Assembly (NCBI GenBank): GCA_900065925.1
Contig: LN890280.1
Coordinates: 302,451 to 366,450, forward strand
DNA length: 64,000 bases
Direction: 5' to 3'
Origin: Nitrosotalea devaniterrae
Lineage (GTDB): Archaea > Thermoproteota > Nitrososphaeria > Nitrososphaerales > Nitrosopumilaceae
Shown: piece after piece, positions 1 through 9,527 of the stretch
How the letters are laid out: every line of letters begins with the position of its first letter
Numbering within the stretch: the first letter of the stretch is position 1
The notes under the pieces: generated by a model
Database searches by the model: none
Told to the model about the DNA's origin: nothing
Seen by the model: the letters and a program-made list of their open reading frames with translations, nothing else
Program-made: the position numbers and the translations under genes

Positions 1-1730
1 GGATAAAAATACTGGAATTCATTTTTTATCTTCTCTAAAAGTTCTGGTGCTATTTTACACTGGGATGCTATGCTTTCCAAGCTTCCCTTGTTCAAAAATA
101 TATAGTCAAAAAAAACATCAGGCGTATTTTCTGATGTAATTTCTTTATTGTTTACATATTTTGCTATGGTATAGTATGCCATGTATATTACAGAATCTGA
201 TAGACTTTCTATTATCCAGTTTTTGTCCCAAGGTAGTTTTGTTCCTAATCCGTGTTGTCTTGCACATGCTCTCTCTCTGAGCCAATCCACCACATTGTTA
301 AACTCGTTTCTAATTTCCTCTGGAAGAATTTTCATTTCATTTATCCACGAGTGTACTTTTGCTTTCCATTCAGGATCAGAGTAATTGAGAAACCACTGGT
401 TGCTTAGAATTTTTACTACACATTCTGCACCGCATCTGCATCTTATGGGAGTCTCGTTTAATTCGTATAAAATATCTGCATTTTTCCCTTGCAGCATCCA
501 TTTTTTTACCTCTTCTTTTGCTTCTGAAACTGTCTTGTTTGCAAATTTTCCTGTATTTTGCGTTAGTCTGCCACCGTAAAATTCCTTTGAGTAAATCTCT
601 TTTGTAGCTTCTTCTAGTTTAGGACTATTTTGATCTTCAATCTGAAATTTAGTAATTGCATCTAATGAGGGAATTTGGCCATAGCCTTCTGTCTGGATTA
701 TTGGTATGGCCTTTACATCTTGAATTTCAGATAGGTTTGGATATTTTGTAATATCTTTTTTGAGATCTTCTAGGGCTTGATAATCAAAAGGAGCATGTGC
801 TGGAACTGACATTACAATGCCAGTACCATTTCCACTTTTGACAAAACTTGCTGGCAAAATTAAAACTTGATCATTTCTCTCAGGAACTTGAACTTTTTTA
901 CCAACTAGATCTTTGCCTGTCATGTTACCTAATCGTGTTATTGTTTTATTGTGAAACTCCAATTTTCTTGCACATTCACTAGTTACTATCCATGTTTCAT
1001 TGTCTACTTGTATTATTTCATAAACAAATTCTGGATTTACCCAAATGTTTGTTACACCAAAAATAGTTTCAGGTCGTAATGTTGCAGTAGGGATGACATA
1101 TTTGTCATATCTGAATTTTATTATTGTATATTCTGTAAAGCTTGGTTCTACATCGCCTTGCGTATCATGCTGTGATACTGGATTTTGATCCTTTGGACAC
1201 CATCCTACTGGATGGGTACCCTGAATTATGAGATTTTTTTCTTTTAGTTTTCCAAACTGCCATTCGATAAACTTGCTATACACTGGATCTATTGTGGTAA
1301 ATTCTCTTCTCCAGTCAATAGAATATCCCATTTCGATCATTCCAGCCTTTATCTCTTGGTGAAAATAATCTGCAATTTTTATTGGTTCTACGAATTCCTT
1401 TATCTTATCTTCGGGAACTTTGTACAGTGTACGAAATGTTTCAAGTAGTTTTGTATCATTATCTTGAACTCTTCTGGCCATGCCCAAAATTGGTGTTCCT
1501 GTATAGTGGAATCCCATTGGAAATAATACATTATACCCTAACATGCGCATGAATCTTGCATGAACATCTGCTAGCGTGTATGTTCTCCCATGTCCTACAT
1601 GCTGTGGAGAATTTGGATATGGGTATGCTACTGTAACAAAGAATTTCTTGTTGGAATTTGGGTCTGTCTCAAAATATTTTTCTTCTTCCCATCTCTGTCT
1701 CCACTTTTCTTCAAGTGATGTCCATTCCAT
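1..1730 (-). CDS. leuS: Leucyl-tRNA synthetase, 3' end outside window
   Basis: Charges tRNA-Leu with leucine in the cytoplasm. The reverse-strand frame opens with ATG at 1730 and stays open to the window edge, giving about 576 residues of a family that is usually about 950. The N-terminus carries the class I signature HVGHGRTYT (about residues 39-47) followed by FPMGFHYTGTPILGMARR, typical of archaeal LeuRS. The last visible stretch (ELLEKIKNEFQYFYP) matches the region before the KMSKS loop, so the editing domain is inside the window and the C-terminal domains are outside. It begins 3 nt after the alaS stop, so both genes are probably one transcript. Confidence 0.95.
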   Translation of the reverse strand, partial: MEWTSLEEKWRQRWEEEKYFETDPNSNKKFFVTVAYPYPNSPQHVGHGRTYTLADVHARFMRMLGYNVLFPMGFHYTGTPILGMARRVQDNDTKLLETFRTLYKVPEDKIKEFVEPIKIADYFHQEIKAGMIEMGYSIDWRREFTTIDPVYSKFIEWQFGKLKEKNLIIQGTHPVGWCPKDQNPVSQHDTQGDVEPSFTEYTIIKFRYDKYVIPTATLRPETIFGVTNIWVNPEFVYEIIQVDNETWIVTSECARKLEFHNKTITRLGNMTGKDLVGKKVQVPERNDQVLILPASFVKSGNGTGIVMSVPAHAPFDYQALEDLKKDITKYPNLSEIQDVKAIPIIQTEGYGQIPSLDAITKFQIEDQNSPKLEEATKEIYSKEFYGGRLTQNTGKFANKTVSEAKEEVKKWMLQGKNADILYELNETPIRCRCGAECVVKILSNQWFLNYSDPEWKAKVHSWINEMKILPEEIRNEFNNVVDWLRERACARQHGLGTKLPWDKNWIIESLSDSVIYMAYYTIAKYVNNKEITSENTPDVFFDYIFLNKGSLESIASQCKIAPELLEKIKNEFQYFY

Positions 1731-1733
1731 TTG

Positions 1734-4442
1734 TTATCGTTCTCCGACAATTGATTTTTCTATGGTCAATAAAGCATCTTTTATCTTTGACAGGTCTTTT
1801 CCTCCTCCTTGACCAAACGTATCTCTTCCACCTCCTGAACCGCCAAGAACACTGGATGCTTCTTTTACCAGATCTCCTGCTTTCTTGGTAGATGTAGCAT
1901 CTGTACCAGCAAATGCTATTATCTTGATAGTTTCATTTTTCACTACCAGTACACAATAAATCAAAGACTTGTCAAGCCTAGTTGCTACCTCTCCAACTGA
2001 TATGTGGAATTCTTCATCAAGTTCTTCTTCTACTGTACAATATAGTTTCACTTTGCCAAGACTCTTTGCTTGCGATATTGCTTCTCTTGCTGATGTTTCT
2101 GATATTCTTTTGATTAATTGTCTTAGCTTTCTTTTTGTGTCATCTGAATCTTTTACCACATGTTCAAATGACTCTAACATCTTTTCTTTGCTTGAACCAA
2201 GAGATTTTACTATGTGTGATATTTTTTTATCTTGAGTCTGGGTATACTTTAGTGCAGACTGGCCAGAAACAAATTCTAATCTAACTACTCCGTCTTGAAT
2301 TCTCTCGGCTTTTGTAATTTTTATCAATCCTATCTCACCGGTCTTTTGTACATGTGTTCCACCACATGCTTCTACATCAAACCCTTCTATGTTCACAATT
2401 CTTACTAGTTTTACCGGAACTACTCCTCCTTGATAGATTCTAAAACCATACTCCTGTTCTGCGTCGCCTCTTTCAAACTGGTTAATCAAAATTGGAATAT
2501 CTTTTCTTATGGTGGTATTTGCAAGATCTTCAATTTTTGTTATTTCTTCTTCTGTGAGGTTTGAATGATGAGTGATGTCAAGTCTTGCATACTCTGCATC
2601 CTTGAAGGCAGAATGCTGCCAGATCCAAGACCCTAGAGTATTTCTTGCAGATGCGTTTAGTACATGAGTACTGGAATGATTTCGTGTTATTCCATATCTT
2701 CTAGCAGAATCGATTCTGCATTTTACAATCATGCCCTCTTTTGGAATGCCGTCTTTAACCTCATGCAAGACAACATTTCCGTGTTTGCTAACATCTATCA
2801 CGTCAAACTCTGCAATCTTTCCGTGATCTGGCTCTTGTCCTCCACCTCTTGCATAAAATGATGTTTTATCCAGTACGACAAATTTGTTTTTTATTATCTT
2901 GAGTATCTTGGCTTCAAATTCATGGGGATCATCTTTGTAATATAGCAAATCTGTATCCGGAATTCCGTCTAGATTCAGTTCTTCCTTTTTTTCAGTCTTC
3001 TCGGATTGATGCAAGTCTGATAGTCTTTCATAAAATGTTGAGGGAATTTCTGGTATTATCTGATATTCTTTGAGAAAATCAGGAGTTATGCCGTCTGATT
3101 CGTATAGGCGAATAAGATCATCCACTGACAATTTCTTATTTTGTGTCTTGATTGTAGTTGCCATGTTTTTCATTCTGACTCTGGACTCGTTGTAGCGATT
3201 CCTTTCTACTTCTAGTATTATTTTTACATCATTACGAGTTTGTTCAAGTTCTGGATACGTAGACTTGAGATAATCTATGTGTAGATCAATTAGGTCATTG
3301 AGGTCAAAATTCCACCCAAACCTGTCCATGGTTGCAAGTGTTCTTCTGAGGATCATTCTTAGATTATAGCCTCCGCCTACATTACTTGGTAATGCCCCGT
3401 CAGAAATTGCAAAGACTAGAGTCCTCAAATGATCAGCTATCATGTACACTCCTTCTAATGGGGAGATCATCTTTTCCTGTCTTATCTCATCAAGATCTGC
3501 TAATTTTGCGGCAGTCTTTCTAACTAGAGTAATATCATCTGACTCTGAGAGAGCTCTTGCTATTGACATGAAATACTTGGAGATTATGTTAGAATCTGTA
3601 TCAATGCCTATTTTGTCTATCATGTGTTTTGTTATTGGACCAAAACAGCAATCATATGCAGTAGGAGTTCCCATTGTCACCCATGCAAATCGTTCAAGAC
3701 CTGCACCCATGTCTATAATTTTCTGATCCAAGGTAGAGTAGTTAGTTAGGTCTCCTTGAAATTCAGTAAATACTGCATTGCCAAGTTCTAATCCCCTTAC
3801 AAAGTATTCAAGTGATGAGCCAAATGATCCTCCTCCTGCCCATACATCTTCGACAAATACAATTTCTTTTTTATGAATTCCAAATCTCTCTGTAAGAAGT
3901 TTAAAATCAAGCTCTACACATTTGTCCTTCCAATACCCCTGTGAATTTGGTATACTGTGTTGTCCTATCATACAAAAACTAGAGAAATGTCTACCCGTTA
4001 CTCCCACATTTTCAATATCTTTGAATCGAAGACACGTCTGCGGGACAATTAGTGGGTTGGCAGGAAACTCAAAGACAACTTTGGAACCCATTACTCTTTG
4101 AAAGTCTACTATTGATGCAATTGTAAAATAAAGATCATCACGCCATCTACAAACTACTGGATATCTTCCAACTGATTTGTGGTTGTTTTGTACGAAAAAC
4201 GATTCTACTTCTTTCCATGCTTGCGTATAATCAAATCTCTTGTTTGTAGGAGGGTCGCCAATGAAGGAATAGCTGTTCTCTATGTGATCAGGACATAGAT
4301 TGATTCCATCATCCAAAGTCCAAAAAAACCTATGGCATTTACCACATGATTTTCTTCTAAACCCCTCACTTTCAAATAATTCAACCTTATAGTACCTGTC
4401 TGGATCAGTAGAAAACTTTGAAAGTATTTGGTCCTTGTTCAT
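1734..4442 (-). CDS. alaS: Alanyl-tRNA synthetase (archaeal type)
   Basis: 902 residues, the usual length for archaeal AlaRS. Charges tRNA-Ala and hydrolyses mischarged Ser/Gly-tRNA. The N-terminal class II catalytic core contains the archaeal extension with a CGKCHRFFW metal-binding-like motif near residue 35. The editing domain shows NHSSTHVLNASARNTLG and the zinc site EACGGTHVQKTGEIG. The C-Ala oligomerisation/tRNA-binding domain ends in GGSGGGRDTFGQGGG. It is the first gene of an alaS-leuS unit transcribed away from 4521. The ATG at 4442 leaves a 78-nt divergent promoter region. Confidence 0.96.
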   Translation of the reverse strand: MNKDQILSKFSTDPDRYYKVELFESEGFRRKSCGKCHRFFWTLDDGINLCPDHIENSYSFIGDPPTNKRFDYTQAWKEVESFFVQNNHKSVGRYPVVCRWRDDLYFTIASIVDFQRVMGSKVVFEFPANPLIVPQTCLRFKDIENVGVTGRHFSSFCMIGQHSIPNSQGYWKDKCVELDFKLLTERFGIHKKEIVFVEDVWAGGGSFGSSLEYFVRGLELGNAVFTEFQGDLTNYSTLDQKIIDMGAGLERFAWVTMGTPTAYDCCFGPITKHMIDKIGIDTDSNIISKYFMSIARALSESDDITLVRKTAAKLADLDEIRQEKMISPLEGVYMIADHLRTLVFAISDGALPSNVGGGYNLRMILRRTLATMDRFGWNFDLNDLIDLHIDYLKSTYPELEQTRNDVKIILEVERNRYNESRVRMKNMATTIKTQNKKLSVDDLIRLYESDGITPDFLKEYQIIPEIPSTFYERLSDLHQSEKTEKKEELNLDGIPDTDLLYYKDDPHEFEAKILKIIKNKFVVLDKTSFYARGGGQEPDHGKIAEFDVIDVSKHGNVVLHEVKDGIPKEGMIVKCRIDSARRYGITRNHSSTHVLNASARNTLGSWIWQHSAFKDAEYARLDITHHSNLTEEEITKIEDLANTTIRKDIPILINQFERGDAEQEYGFRIYQGGVVPVKLVRIVNIEGFDVEACGGTHVQKTGEIGLIKITKAERIQDGVVRLEFVSGQSALKYTQTQDKKISHIVKSLGSSKEKMLESFEHVVKDSDDTKRKLRQLIKRISETSAREAISQAKSLGKVKLYCTVEEELDEEFHISVGEVATRLDKSLIYCVLVVKNETIKIIAFAGTDATSTKKAGDLVKEASSVLGGSGGGRDTFGQGGGKDLSKIKDALLTIEKSIVGER

Positions 4443-4520
4443 TTCACAATTTTTTTCTTCTGACTGATATTAAGCATTCTGAAGCAACACATTAAATATG
4501 ATTTACTGGGAAAGTTTCGT

Positions 4521-5027
4521 ATGTTTGCAAAAAAGGGTTGGAAAGAAGGAGATCATGTCTTTGCATCAAAACCTAATGGCGAACACAGCGATATCATCGT
4601 AGGAATAGTAACAGGAGTAGAAAATTCCAACATTGGAGTTAACGGGATGATAATAAATCCTGTAGGTCTTAAGAACAAAGTATCACAAGGAAAAGCTGGA
4701 CCACAATCACTTGAAATCTTGAAGAACCCTAATCCAAAAGAATGCATATTTGCTTTAATCTATAGGGTAGAACACAATAATTTCACTGGTGTCTTTGATG
4801 TCAACAGTGATCCAGTTGAAAAAATTCATAAAAATATTCATAATATTATTTCTGGCTGGGTTAGAGAATCCATACCTGAATTGATCAACAATGTACTTTC
4901 TTTACCTGATGGTCCGGAAAGAGAACAGGCAAAACGTGTTTTAAAACAAAGGATGGATACGCTTTATGACAAAGACTTGAAGAAATACATGTACTCTATT
5001 TGTAGAGGTCTTAAGATCTTAAATTAA
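4521..5027 (+). CDS. Conserved-looking hypothetical protein, 168 aa
   Basis: No family recognised. The N-terminal half is beta-rich and glycine-rich (GDHVFASKPNGEHSDIIVGIVTGVENSNIG), like a small barrel. The C-terminal half is helical and charged (EREQAKRVLKQRMDTLYDKDLKKYMYSICRGL). No signal peptide or membrane segment. It is transcribed divergently from alaS. A TATA-like ttaaatat lies about 27 nt before the ATG, fitting a leaderless mRNA and supporting this start. Base composition resembles its neighbours. Confidence 0.75.
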   Translation: MFAKKGWKEGDHVFASKPNGEHSDIIVGIVTGVENSNIGVNGMIINPVGLKNKVSQGKAGPQSLEILKNPNPKECIFALIYRVEHNNFTGVFDVNSDPVEKIHKNIHNIISGWVRESIPELINNVLSLPDGPEREQAKRVLKQRMDTLYDKDLKKYMYSICRGLKILN

Positions 5028-5066
5028 GAAAACCAATTTAGATTTATTTTTCCAAGTCTCCATAGT

Positions 5067-5074
5067 TTTATATT
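5067..5074 (+). promoter_or_regulatory. TATA box of rpl12
   Basis: tttatatt lies 26-33 nt before the ATG at 5100. This is the expected distance for a leaderless archaeal transcript and argues for ATG 5100 over the in-frame TTG at 5091. Confidence 0.6.
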
Positions 5075-5099
5075 ATGCCTCTTTCAAAATTTGTTTACA

Positions 5100-5399
5100 A
5101 TGGAATACGTATACGCTGCTTTGCTTTTGCACAAACAAAAGAAGGAAATCAACGAAGCAAATATTGCTAATGTTGTAAAGGCTTCTGGTGCTGAAGTAAA
5201 TGAAGCACAAGTAAAAGCACTTGTTGCAGCACTAGCAGATGTAAACATTGAGGAAGCAATAAAGGCTGCCCCAGTAGCAGTTGCTGCACCAGCGGCACCA
5301 TCCGGTGGAGGCGCATCCGAAGCAAAGAAAGAAGCTGATCTGCCATCTGCAAAGACTGAAGAGCAGGCAATGGAAGGTCTTTCAGCACTATTCGGTTAA
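5100..5399 (+). CDS. rpl12: Large-subunit ribosomal protein P1/L12
   Basis: 99 residues. Stalk protein that binds L10/P0 and recruits translation GTPases. It starts [12 protein letters not shown] as archaeal P1 does, has an Ala-rich hinge (about 60-75) and a short charged segment before the C-terminal ALFG. The archaeal tail is normally more acidic and ends MGLFG-like, which this resembles. It sits alone on the + strand. rpl10 and rpl1, its usual operon partners, are on the opposite strand beyond the channel gene at 5469-6098, so the usual L1-L10-L12 order has been broken. Confidence 0.93.
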   Translation: MEYVYAALLLHKQKKEINEANIANVVKASGAEVNEAQVKALVAALADVNIEEAIKAAPVAVAAPAAPSGGGASEAKKEADLPSAKTEEQAMEGLSALFG

Positions 5400-5468
5400 A
5401 TCTGTAATTCATTCCCTTTTTTGTAATCTCTTAAACATTATTTACCATAGTCTTGGTTAATCTATTAT

Positions 5469-6098
5469 TTGACAGAGTTCTCGTCCCAGATTCAAAATGT
5501 TGTCTTGATACTGGATTTGTTTGGAACCATGGCTTTTGCAGTAACTGGTGCATTCAAGGCAATTGAACACAAGGCAGACATTGTAGGGATTATGATTCTT
5601 GCAACAATCACTGGCGTTGCTGGTGGAACTGTGCGAGATATTGTACTTGGGCATTTTCCGCCTCACTCGATATCTGATCCAAATTATGTTATTATTACAA
5701 CTGTTACTGCTGTTGCCATCTTCTTTTTGTATCCAAAGATGCAAAAACACTGGAATTTATTTTTAAAATTTGATGCACTAGGACTAGGAGTCTTTACTGC
5801 AATTGGAGCAACTTTGGCATATCAATTATTTGGAATGAATTTTCTCATAATGGCACTTGCTGGAATGCTGACAGCAGTAGGGGGAGGAATTTTGCGAGAC
5901 ATGTTTGTAAATGAAATCCCCATGGTCTTTGTCAAGGAATTGTATGCATCTGCAAGTTTTCTAGGTGTAGTTATTTTCTATGTTATTCTAATGGCCAAAC
6001 TACCAATTGAAATTGCAACCATTGGAACCATCATAGCTACCACTGTATTAAGACTGGTTGCTATGAAATACAACTGGAATTTGCCCAAAGTACGTTAA
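5469..6098 (+). CDS. TRIC-type (UPF0126/YicG-like) cation channel
   Basis: 209 residues with about seven hydrophobic segments. Two internal repeats each carry the family hallmark glycine/RD motif: GVAGGTVRD (about residues 49-57) and AVGGGILRD (about 138-146). Prokaryotic members form trimeric monovalent-cation channels related to animal TRIC. The physiological role in this group is unknown, so charge compensation or K+ balance is only inference. The start is TTG at 5469. The next in-frame ATG (5529) would remove the first membrane segment. It lies between rpl12 and the convergent rpl10. Confidence 0.88.
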   Translation: MTEFSSQIQNVVLILDLFGTMAFAVTGAFKAIEHKADIVGIMILATITGVAGGTVRDIVLGHFPPHSISDPNYVIITTVTAVAIFFLYPKMQKHWNLFLKFDALGLGVFTAIGATLAYQLFGMNFLIMALAGMLTAVGGGILRDMFVNEIPMVFVKELYASASFLGVVIFYVILMAKLPIEIATIGTIIATTVLRLVAMKYNWNLPKVR

Positions 6099-6114
6099 GT
6101 GTATTTGACCTGAA

Positions 6115-6981
6115 TTATTGGGTAGTGTAACCCTTTAGCTTACCTGACAATGCTTTTGCTTGTCCATGGGCTCTCTGTATTGTTGCATCCTTGGTGTCTT
6201 CTGTAAGGAAGCCTGCTTCTATTGCAAGTGATCTTGCCTGTTGAGCGGCCTTTGCAAGTATGAGGTTGACGTTCTCCTTTGTTACATATCCTATTTCTAT
6301 TGATAGTGCCAATGCTTCTTGGTGTGCCTGGGCAAATGCGGTTCTGTATTGTTCTACATCTACTGTTAATTCCTCTTGATTGTAAACTACCTTGTCTTCT
6401 AGTGCTGAGTTTAGTACTATGCCTGCCTCTACTGCCTTGACATCAAGTTTGCTCAGTAATGTGGCTAATTTTCCAGATATGACATCTCCTTTCTTTGCTG
6501 CAGTTGAATCCTTTGTTATCCAAACAGTACCTTGATCAATCTTGGTTGATACTCCTGCTTCTTTAAAGTCAGTAAGAATTGGTCCTGGAGTGATTCCAGT
6601 GTTGCCTGCCTTGATTACTACATCTATGCTTGCCTTATCTCCGCCTCTTGCTGCCATCATTATCTTGTTTTTACCAAGCAAAATGTTCAGTTTGATTGGG
6701 CTCATGTTTGTAAACATCAAGACACATTGGCCAACTAGATTTGCTGCAAGTTTTTCAAGTCCAGGAATCTTTAGAGTAGAAAGTGATTTTTGTGCAACTT
6801 TGTCTTTTATGCTTACAATCTCTACTTCTCCCTTGAATTTTTTTCTTAATGGTAATAATTGTGAAGATCTTACTTTTTCCATTCTAACTAGTGCTATGAC
6901 TTTGTATTTGCTTGGCAACTCTTGTAATTGCTGATACATCTGCATTTTCTTTTGAGGATATTTTGTTCTGTTCTGGTGCAT
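6115..6981 (-). CDS. rpl10: Large-subunit ribosomal protein L10 (P0)
   Basis: 288 residues. Anchors the stalk to 23S rRNA and to L12 dimers. Typical archaeal P0 N-terminal RNA-binding domain (about 1-110) is followed by the inserted domain (GNTGITPGPILTDFKEAGVSTKI) and a C-terminal Ala-rich helical spine for L12 binding. It ends KALSGKLKGYTTQ and lacks the acidic MGLFG-like tail of many archaeal P0 proteins. It begins 1 nt after the rpl1 stop, so the two are one operon. Confidence 0.94.
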   Translation of the reverse strand: MHQNRTKYPQKKMQMYQQLQELPSKYKVIALVRMEKVRSSQLLPLRKKFKGEVEIVSIKDKVAQKSLSTLKIPGLEKLAANLVGQCVLMFTNMSPIKLNILLGKNKIMMAARGGDKASIDVVIKAGNTGITPGPILTDFKEAGVSTKIDQGTVWITKDSTAAKKGDVISGKLATLLSKLDVKAVEAGIVLNSALEDKVVYNQEELTVDVEQYRTAFAQAHQEALALSIEIGYVTKENVNLILAKAAQQARSLAIEAGFLTEDTKDATIQRAHGQAKALSGKLKGYTTQ

Positions 6982-6982
6982 T

Positions 6983-7639
6983 TTACTTTGTTCCTGGTTG
7001 TGTTGGTTTTATGATCTTGCCCATGCTTGTCTTGATCATTATTTTCTTGATGTTCTTGTCTCCACTTGGTAATTTCTTTTCTATTGTGCTGATAACTGCA
7101 TTAGCATTTGCCAATAAATCTGCATCAGACATTGTCTCATCTCCTATCTTGCATGCAAGTGAAAGAGAATTTTTCAGTCTAACTCTAATTGAAGATTTGA
7201 ATCTCTCCAATATTGATTCGATTGGAGCATTAAATGGAAGAGGTGTTGGCATCTTTCCTCTGGGACCCATGAATTGACCTAGTGTCTTACCGACGTTTGC
7301 CATCACTGCAGTGTCTGCAAGGAAAAAGTCATAACCGTTGATTAGCTTGCGGGATTCTCTTTTGTTTGAACCCATCTGTGTTACCTGTGCACTATCTACT
7401 ACCAAGTCTGCATTTGCACCCTTTGCCTTTGTACCAAGATCTCCTGATGCAATTACGCATATTGCAGATGACTTGTTCATCTTTTTTGGTAGCTGGACTG
7501 TTTCATTTATCGCAAATCCTTTCTTTACATCAATATCTCTGAAAACCATGATTAGCTCTACTGATTGCTTGAATTTTCGCTCCTTTGTACTCTTTTTAGC
7601 GTCTGTTATCATTTGAGCTATCTGGGACTCGGTAATCAT
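6983..7639 (-). CDS. rpl1: Large-subunit ribosomal protein L1
   Basis: 218 residues, full length. Forms the mobile L1 stalk of the large subunit. Contains the family segment GKTLGQFMGPRGKMPTPLPF (about 120-139) and ends with the conserved IKTSMGKIIKP region. First gene of rpl1-rpl10. In many archaea L1 also represses its own mRNA, but I see no clear copy of such a site. Divergent from the Lrp-like gene at 7804. Confidence 0.95.
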   Translation of the reverse strand: MITESQIAQMITDAKKSTKERKFKQSVELIMVFRDIDVKKGFAINETVQLPKKMNKSSAICVIASGDLGTKAKGANADLVVDSAQVTQMGSNKRESRKLINGYDFFLADTAVMANVGKTLGQFMGPRGKMPTPLPFNAPIESILERFKSSIRVRLKNSLSLACKIGDETMSDADLLANANAVISTIEKKLPSGDKNIKKIMIKTSMGKIIKPTQPGTK

Positions 7640-7803
7640 TACAAAAGCTTTCTGATTTGCCTATTTAAAATCCTTTAGCGACAAAATCGTTCGAGAATTA
7701 TATGATTATGAAAATTTTGTATGGCACCACTAGTCTTGAAATAAGAATACTTTTGGAAAAGTAACTTACATTTATTAAATAGTAATAAAAACAAGTCGCA
7801 AAG

Positions 7804-8262
7804 TTGCACAAATTCGATGAATTAGATATGAAAATAATTACCGAACTTAGCCGTGATGGTAATACATCAGTTCCTAATCTTTCAAAAAAACTTGGTGTAA
7901 ACACTTCGGTTCTCTATAGTAGAGTAAAGCGACTTGTCAAGAAAAAATTAATCAAGAAATTTACTATTGTAGTTGACGAATCCCTGATAGGCATTGGAGT
8001 AAGAGCTACTATGGGTATTAACAGAGATCCAAAACTAAAAGACCAGATCCATAAGGCATTACTAAAAACTCCTGAGATAGTTGCGATCTCTGAAGTTACT
8101 GGAAGATTTGATATTTTATTGACCTTGCGAGCACAGAATCTTGAGGAACTACATACTGTAGCCATTGAAAAAATAGGAAAGATAGAAGGAATACAAAATA
8201 CAGAAACTTTTGTTGAATTACAGAAAACCGATAAAGATCCAGTCTATTCAGTGACAGAATAA
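7804..8262 (+). CDS. Lrp/AsnC-family transcription regulator
   Basis: 152 residues. N-terminal winged helix-turn-helix (about 3-60: LDMKIITELSRDGNTSVPNLSKKLGVNTSVLYSRV) joined to a C-terminal RAM ligand-binding domain (about 70-145, including ISEVTGRFDILLTL). Such proteins form dimers or octamers that sense amino acids. It is inserted between rpl1 (divergent) and rpl11 (convergent, 4 nt away). The start is TTG at 7804, with a TATA-like tttattaaatag about 27 nt upstream, consistent with a leaderless mRNA. Its targets cannot be read from the sequence. Confidence 0.92.
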   Translation: MHKFDELDMKIITELSRDGNTSVPNLSKKLGVNTSVLYSRVKRLVKKKLIKKFTIVVDESLIGIGVRATMGINRDPKLKDQIHKALLKTPEIVAISEVTGRFDILLTLRAQNLEELHTVAIEKIGKIEGIQNTETFVELQKTDKDPVYSVTE

Positions 8263-8266
8263 TTTA

Positions 8267-8746
8267 CTAAAATTTGCTATCCCACTTGCCTGATTCCAGG
8301 TCAGCGGTTGCCTCTTTTGGATTCTTGCCATCTATTTTAACTCCAAGTGCAAGGCAAGTTCCGATTATTTCCTTTGATGCTGATTTTACGTTTAGTGCAT
8401 AAGATGAATCTATTTTCAACTTGGCAACCTTAACAACAGAATCTGGAGAGATATCGCCAACCCATGTGGCACCAGATGTTCCTGATCCTTTCTGAATGCC
8501 GACCTCTTTTAGAATTAGAGCTGCAGCAGAAGGAATTCCAACTTCTACAGTCCATTTCTTTGTTGACTTGTCTACATTGACTGTGACAGGTACTTTCATT
8601 CCCTCAAAATCTTTAGTTTTTTCGTTTATGGCAGTAACTATTTGTAAAATGTTAACACCTAGAGGTCCCAAAGTTGGACCTAATGGGGGACCTGCGCTAG
8701 CTTGGCCTCCTGTTACAAGTGCAGAAACTGATTGCATATCGGCCAT
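8267..8746 (-). CDS. rpl11: Large-subunit ribosomal protein L11
   Basis: 159 residues. Binds the GTPase-associated centre of 23S rRNA. N-terminal GGQASAGPPLGPTLGPLGVNI and the C-terminal rRNA-binding domain ending near KIDGKNPKEA are typical of archaeal L11. It follows spt5 by 37 nt on the same strand, the usual archaeal secE-spt5-rpl11 arrangement, but rpl1 is separated from it by the Lrp gene. Confidence 0.95.
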   Translation of the reverse strand: MADMQSVSALVTGGQASAGPPLGPTLGPLGVNILQIVTAINEKTKDFEGMKVPVTVNVDKSTKKWTVEVGIPSAAALILKEVGIQKGSGTSGATWVGDISPDSVVKVAKLKIDSSYALNVKSASKEIIGTCLALGVKIDGKNPKEATADLESGKWDSKF

Positions 8747-8783
8747 GTTTTCTTTTTCCTCTAAAATGTAAATTTAATCCTTG

Positions 8784-9239
8784 CTAATGAGTTGATGGTT
8801 TGAGATAGTTTGCATCAACAGTAACTGGCAATTGGTATGGTGCGTCAAGTAAAATCACTGTAGCTTCTTCTTTGTCATGATCTACTCTTGTAACAGTAGC
8901 CTTCATGCCTTTGAATGGACCGCCGATAATCTCTACTACTTGATCCACGACAAGTTCTGAAACTGTGGATTTCTTAACTAGGTAACCTTCTATGTCTTTG
9001 AATGTCAACTCTCCTCTTAGTTGGCCTCTTATGTGTCTGATTCCTTGTAATGCATCAAATGCTGCATTTGCATCTATTGCCTCTACAACAACATATCCCT
9101 TGAGATTTTCTAGGAGAAGAACTGATTGTATGTTAAGTTTTTTTAGTTTAATTCTATTTTCTAAGAGACCCATGACAACCTTTTCTTGACCTCCGGTGGT
9201 TCTTACTGCGAAAAAGTGTGATTTTGTTTCTTGAGCCAT
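8784..9239 (-). CDS. spt5: Transcription elongation factor Spt5 (NusG homologue)
   Basis: 151 residues. Binds the clamp of RNA polymerase and makes elongation processive, usually with Spt4. The NGN domain spans about 5-90 (FFAVRTTGGQEKVVMGLL...), followed by one KOW domain (about 98-145, VVEIIGGPFKGMKATVTRVD). The stop is 37 nt before rpl11. The start is 1 nt after the secE stop. Confidence 0.94.
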   Translation of the reverse strand: MAQETKSHFFAVRTTGGQEKVVMGLLENRIKLKKLNIQSVLLLENLKGYVVVEAIDANAAFDALQGIRHIRGQLRGELTFKDIEGYLVKKSTVSELVVDQVVEIIGGPFKGMKATVTRVDHDKEEATVILLDAPYQLPVTVDANYLKPSTH

Positions 9240-9240
9240 T

Positions 9241-9426
9241 TTATCTATGTCCTAAATTGATAACTGCAAATGTAAACTGAATTATGAATCCAATGGCACC
9301 AAGTGTAGCCATTCCGAGAATCACCAGTCTCAAGTGTTCCATATAGTCTTCCTTGTCTGATTTTTTGGCAAGTTTCATAGTATTGACCATATCCTTGAGC
9401 ATCTGTTTTGGATTTACCTTTATCAA
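9241..9426 (-). CDS. secE: Preprotein translocase subunit SecE (Sec61-gamma)
   Basis: 61 residues with one C-terminal membrane helix (about 36-57: ILGMATLGAIGFIIQFTFAVINLG) after an amphipathic cytosolic helix, the standard archaeal SecE layout. Partner of SecY (21772-23211). The start is TTG at 9426. The only in-frame ATGs are internal (residue 9 onward), so TTG gives the best family length. First gene of secE-spt5-rpl11. Confidence 0.9.
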   Translation of the reverse strand: MIKVNPKQMLKDMVNTMKLAKKSDKEDYMEHLRLVILGMATLGAIGFIIQFTFAVINLGHR

Positions 9427-9527
9427 TGGAGAACTTTCCTAAAGTGTCCTTATAATTCTTATTTTGGACATGTATTGCTGTATACAATCTGGCTGTTAGG
9501 TGGCATGTCTATTTTTCTCTAATTGTC

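Noticed and set aside
9245-9487. Alternative 80-codon frame over secE
   Set aside because: The overlapping 61-aa frame has the SecE membrane helix and abuts spt5. The alternative has no family-like sequence.
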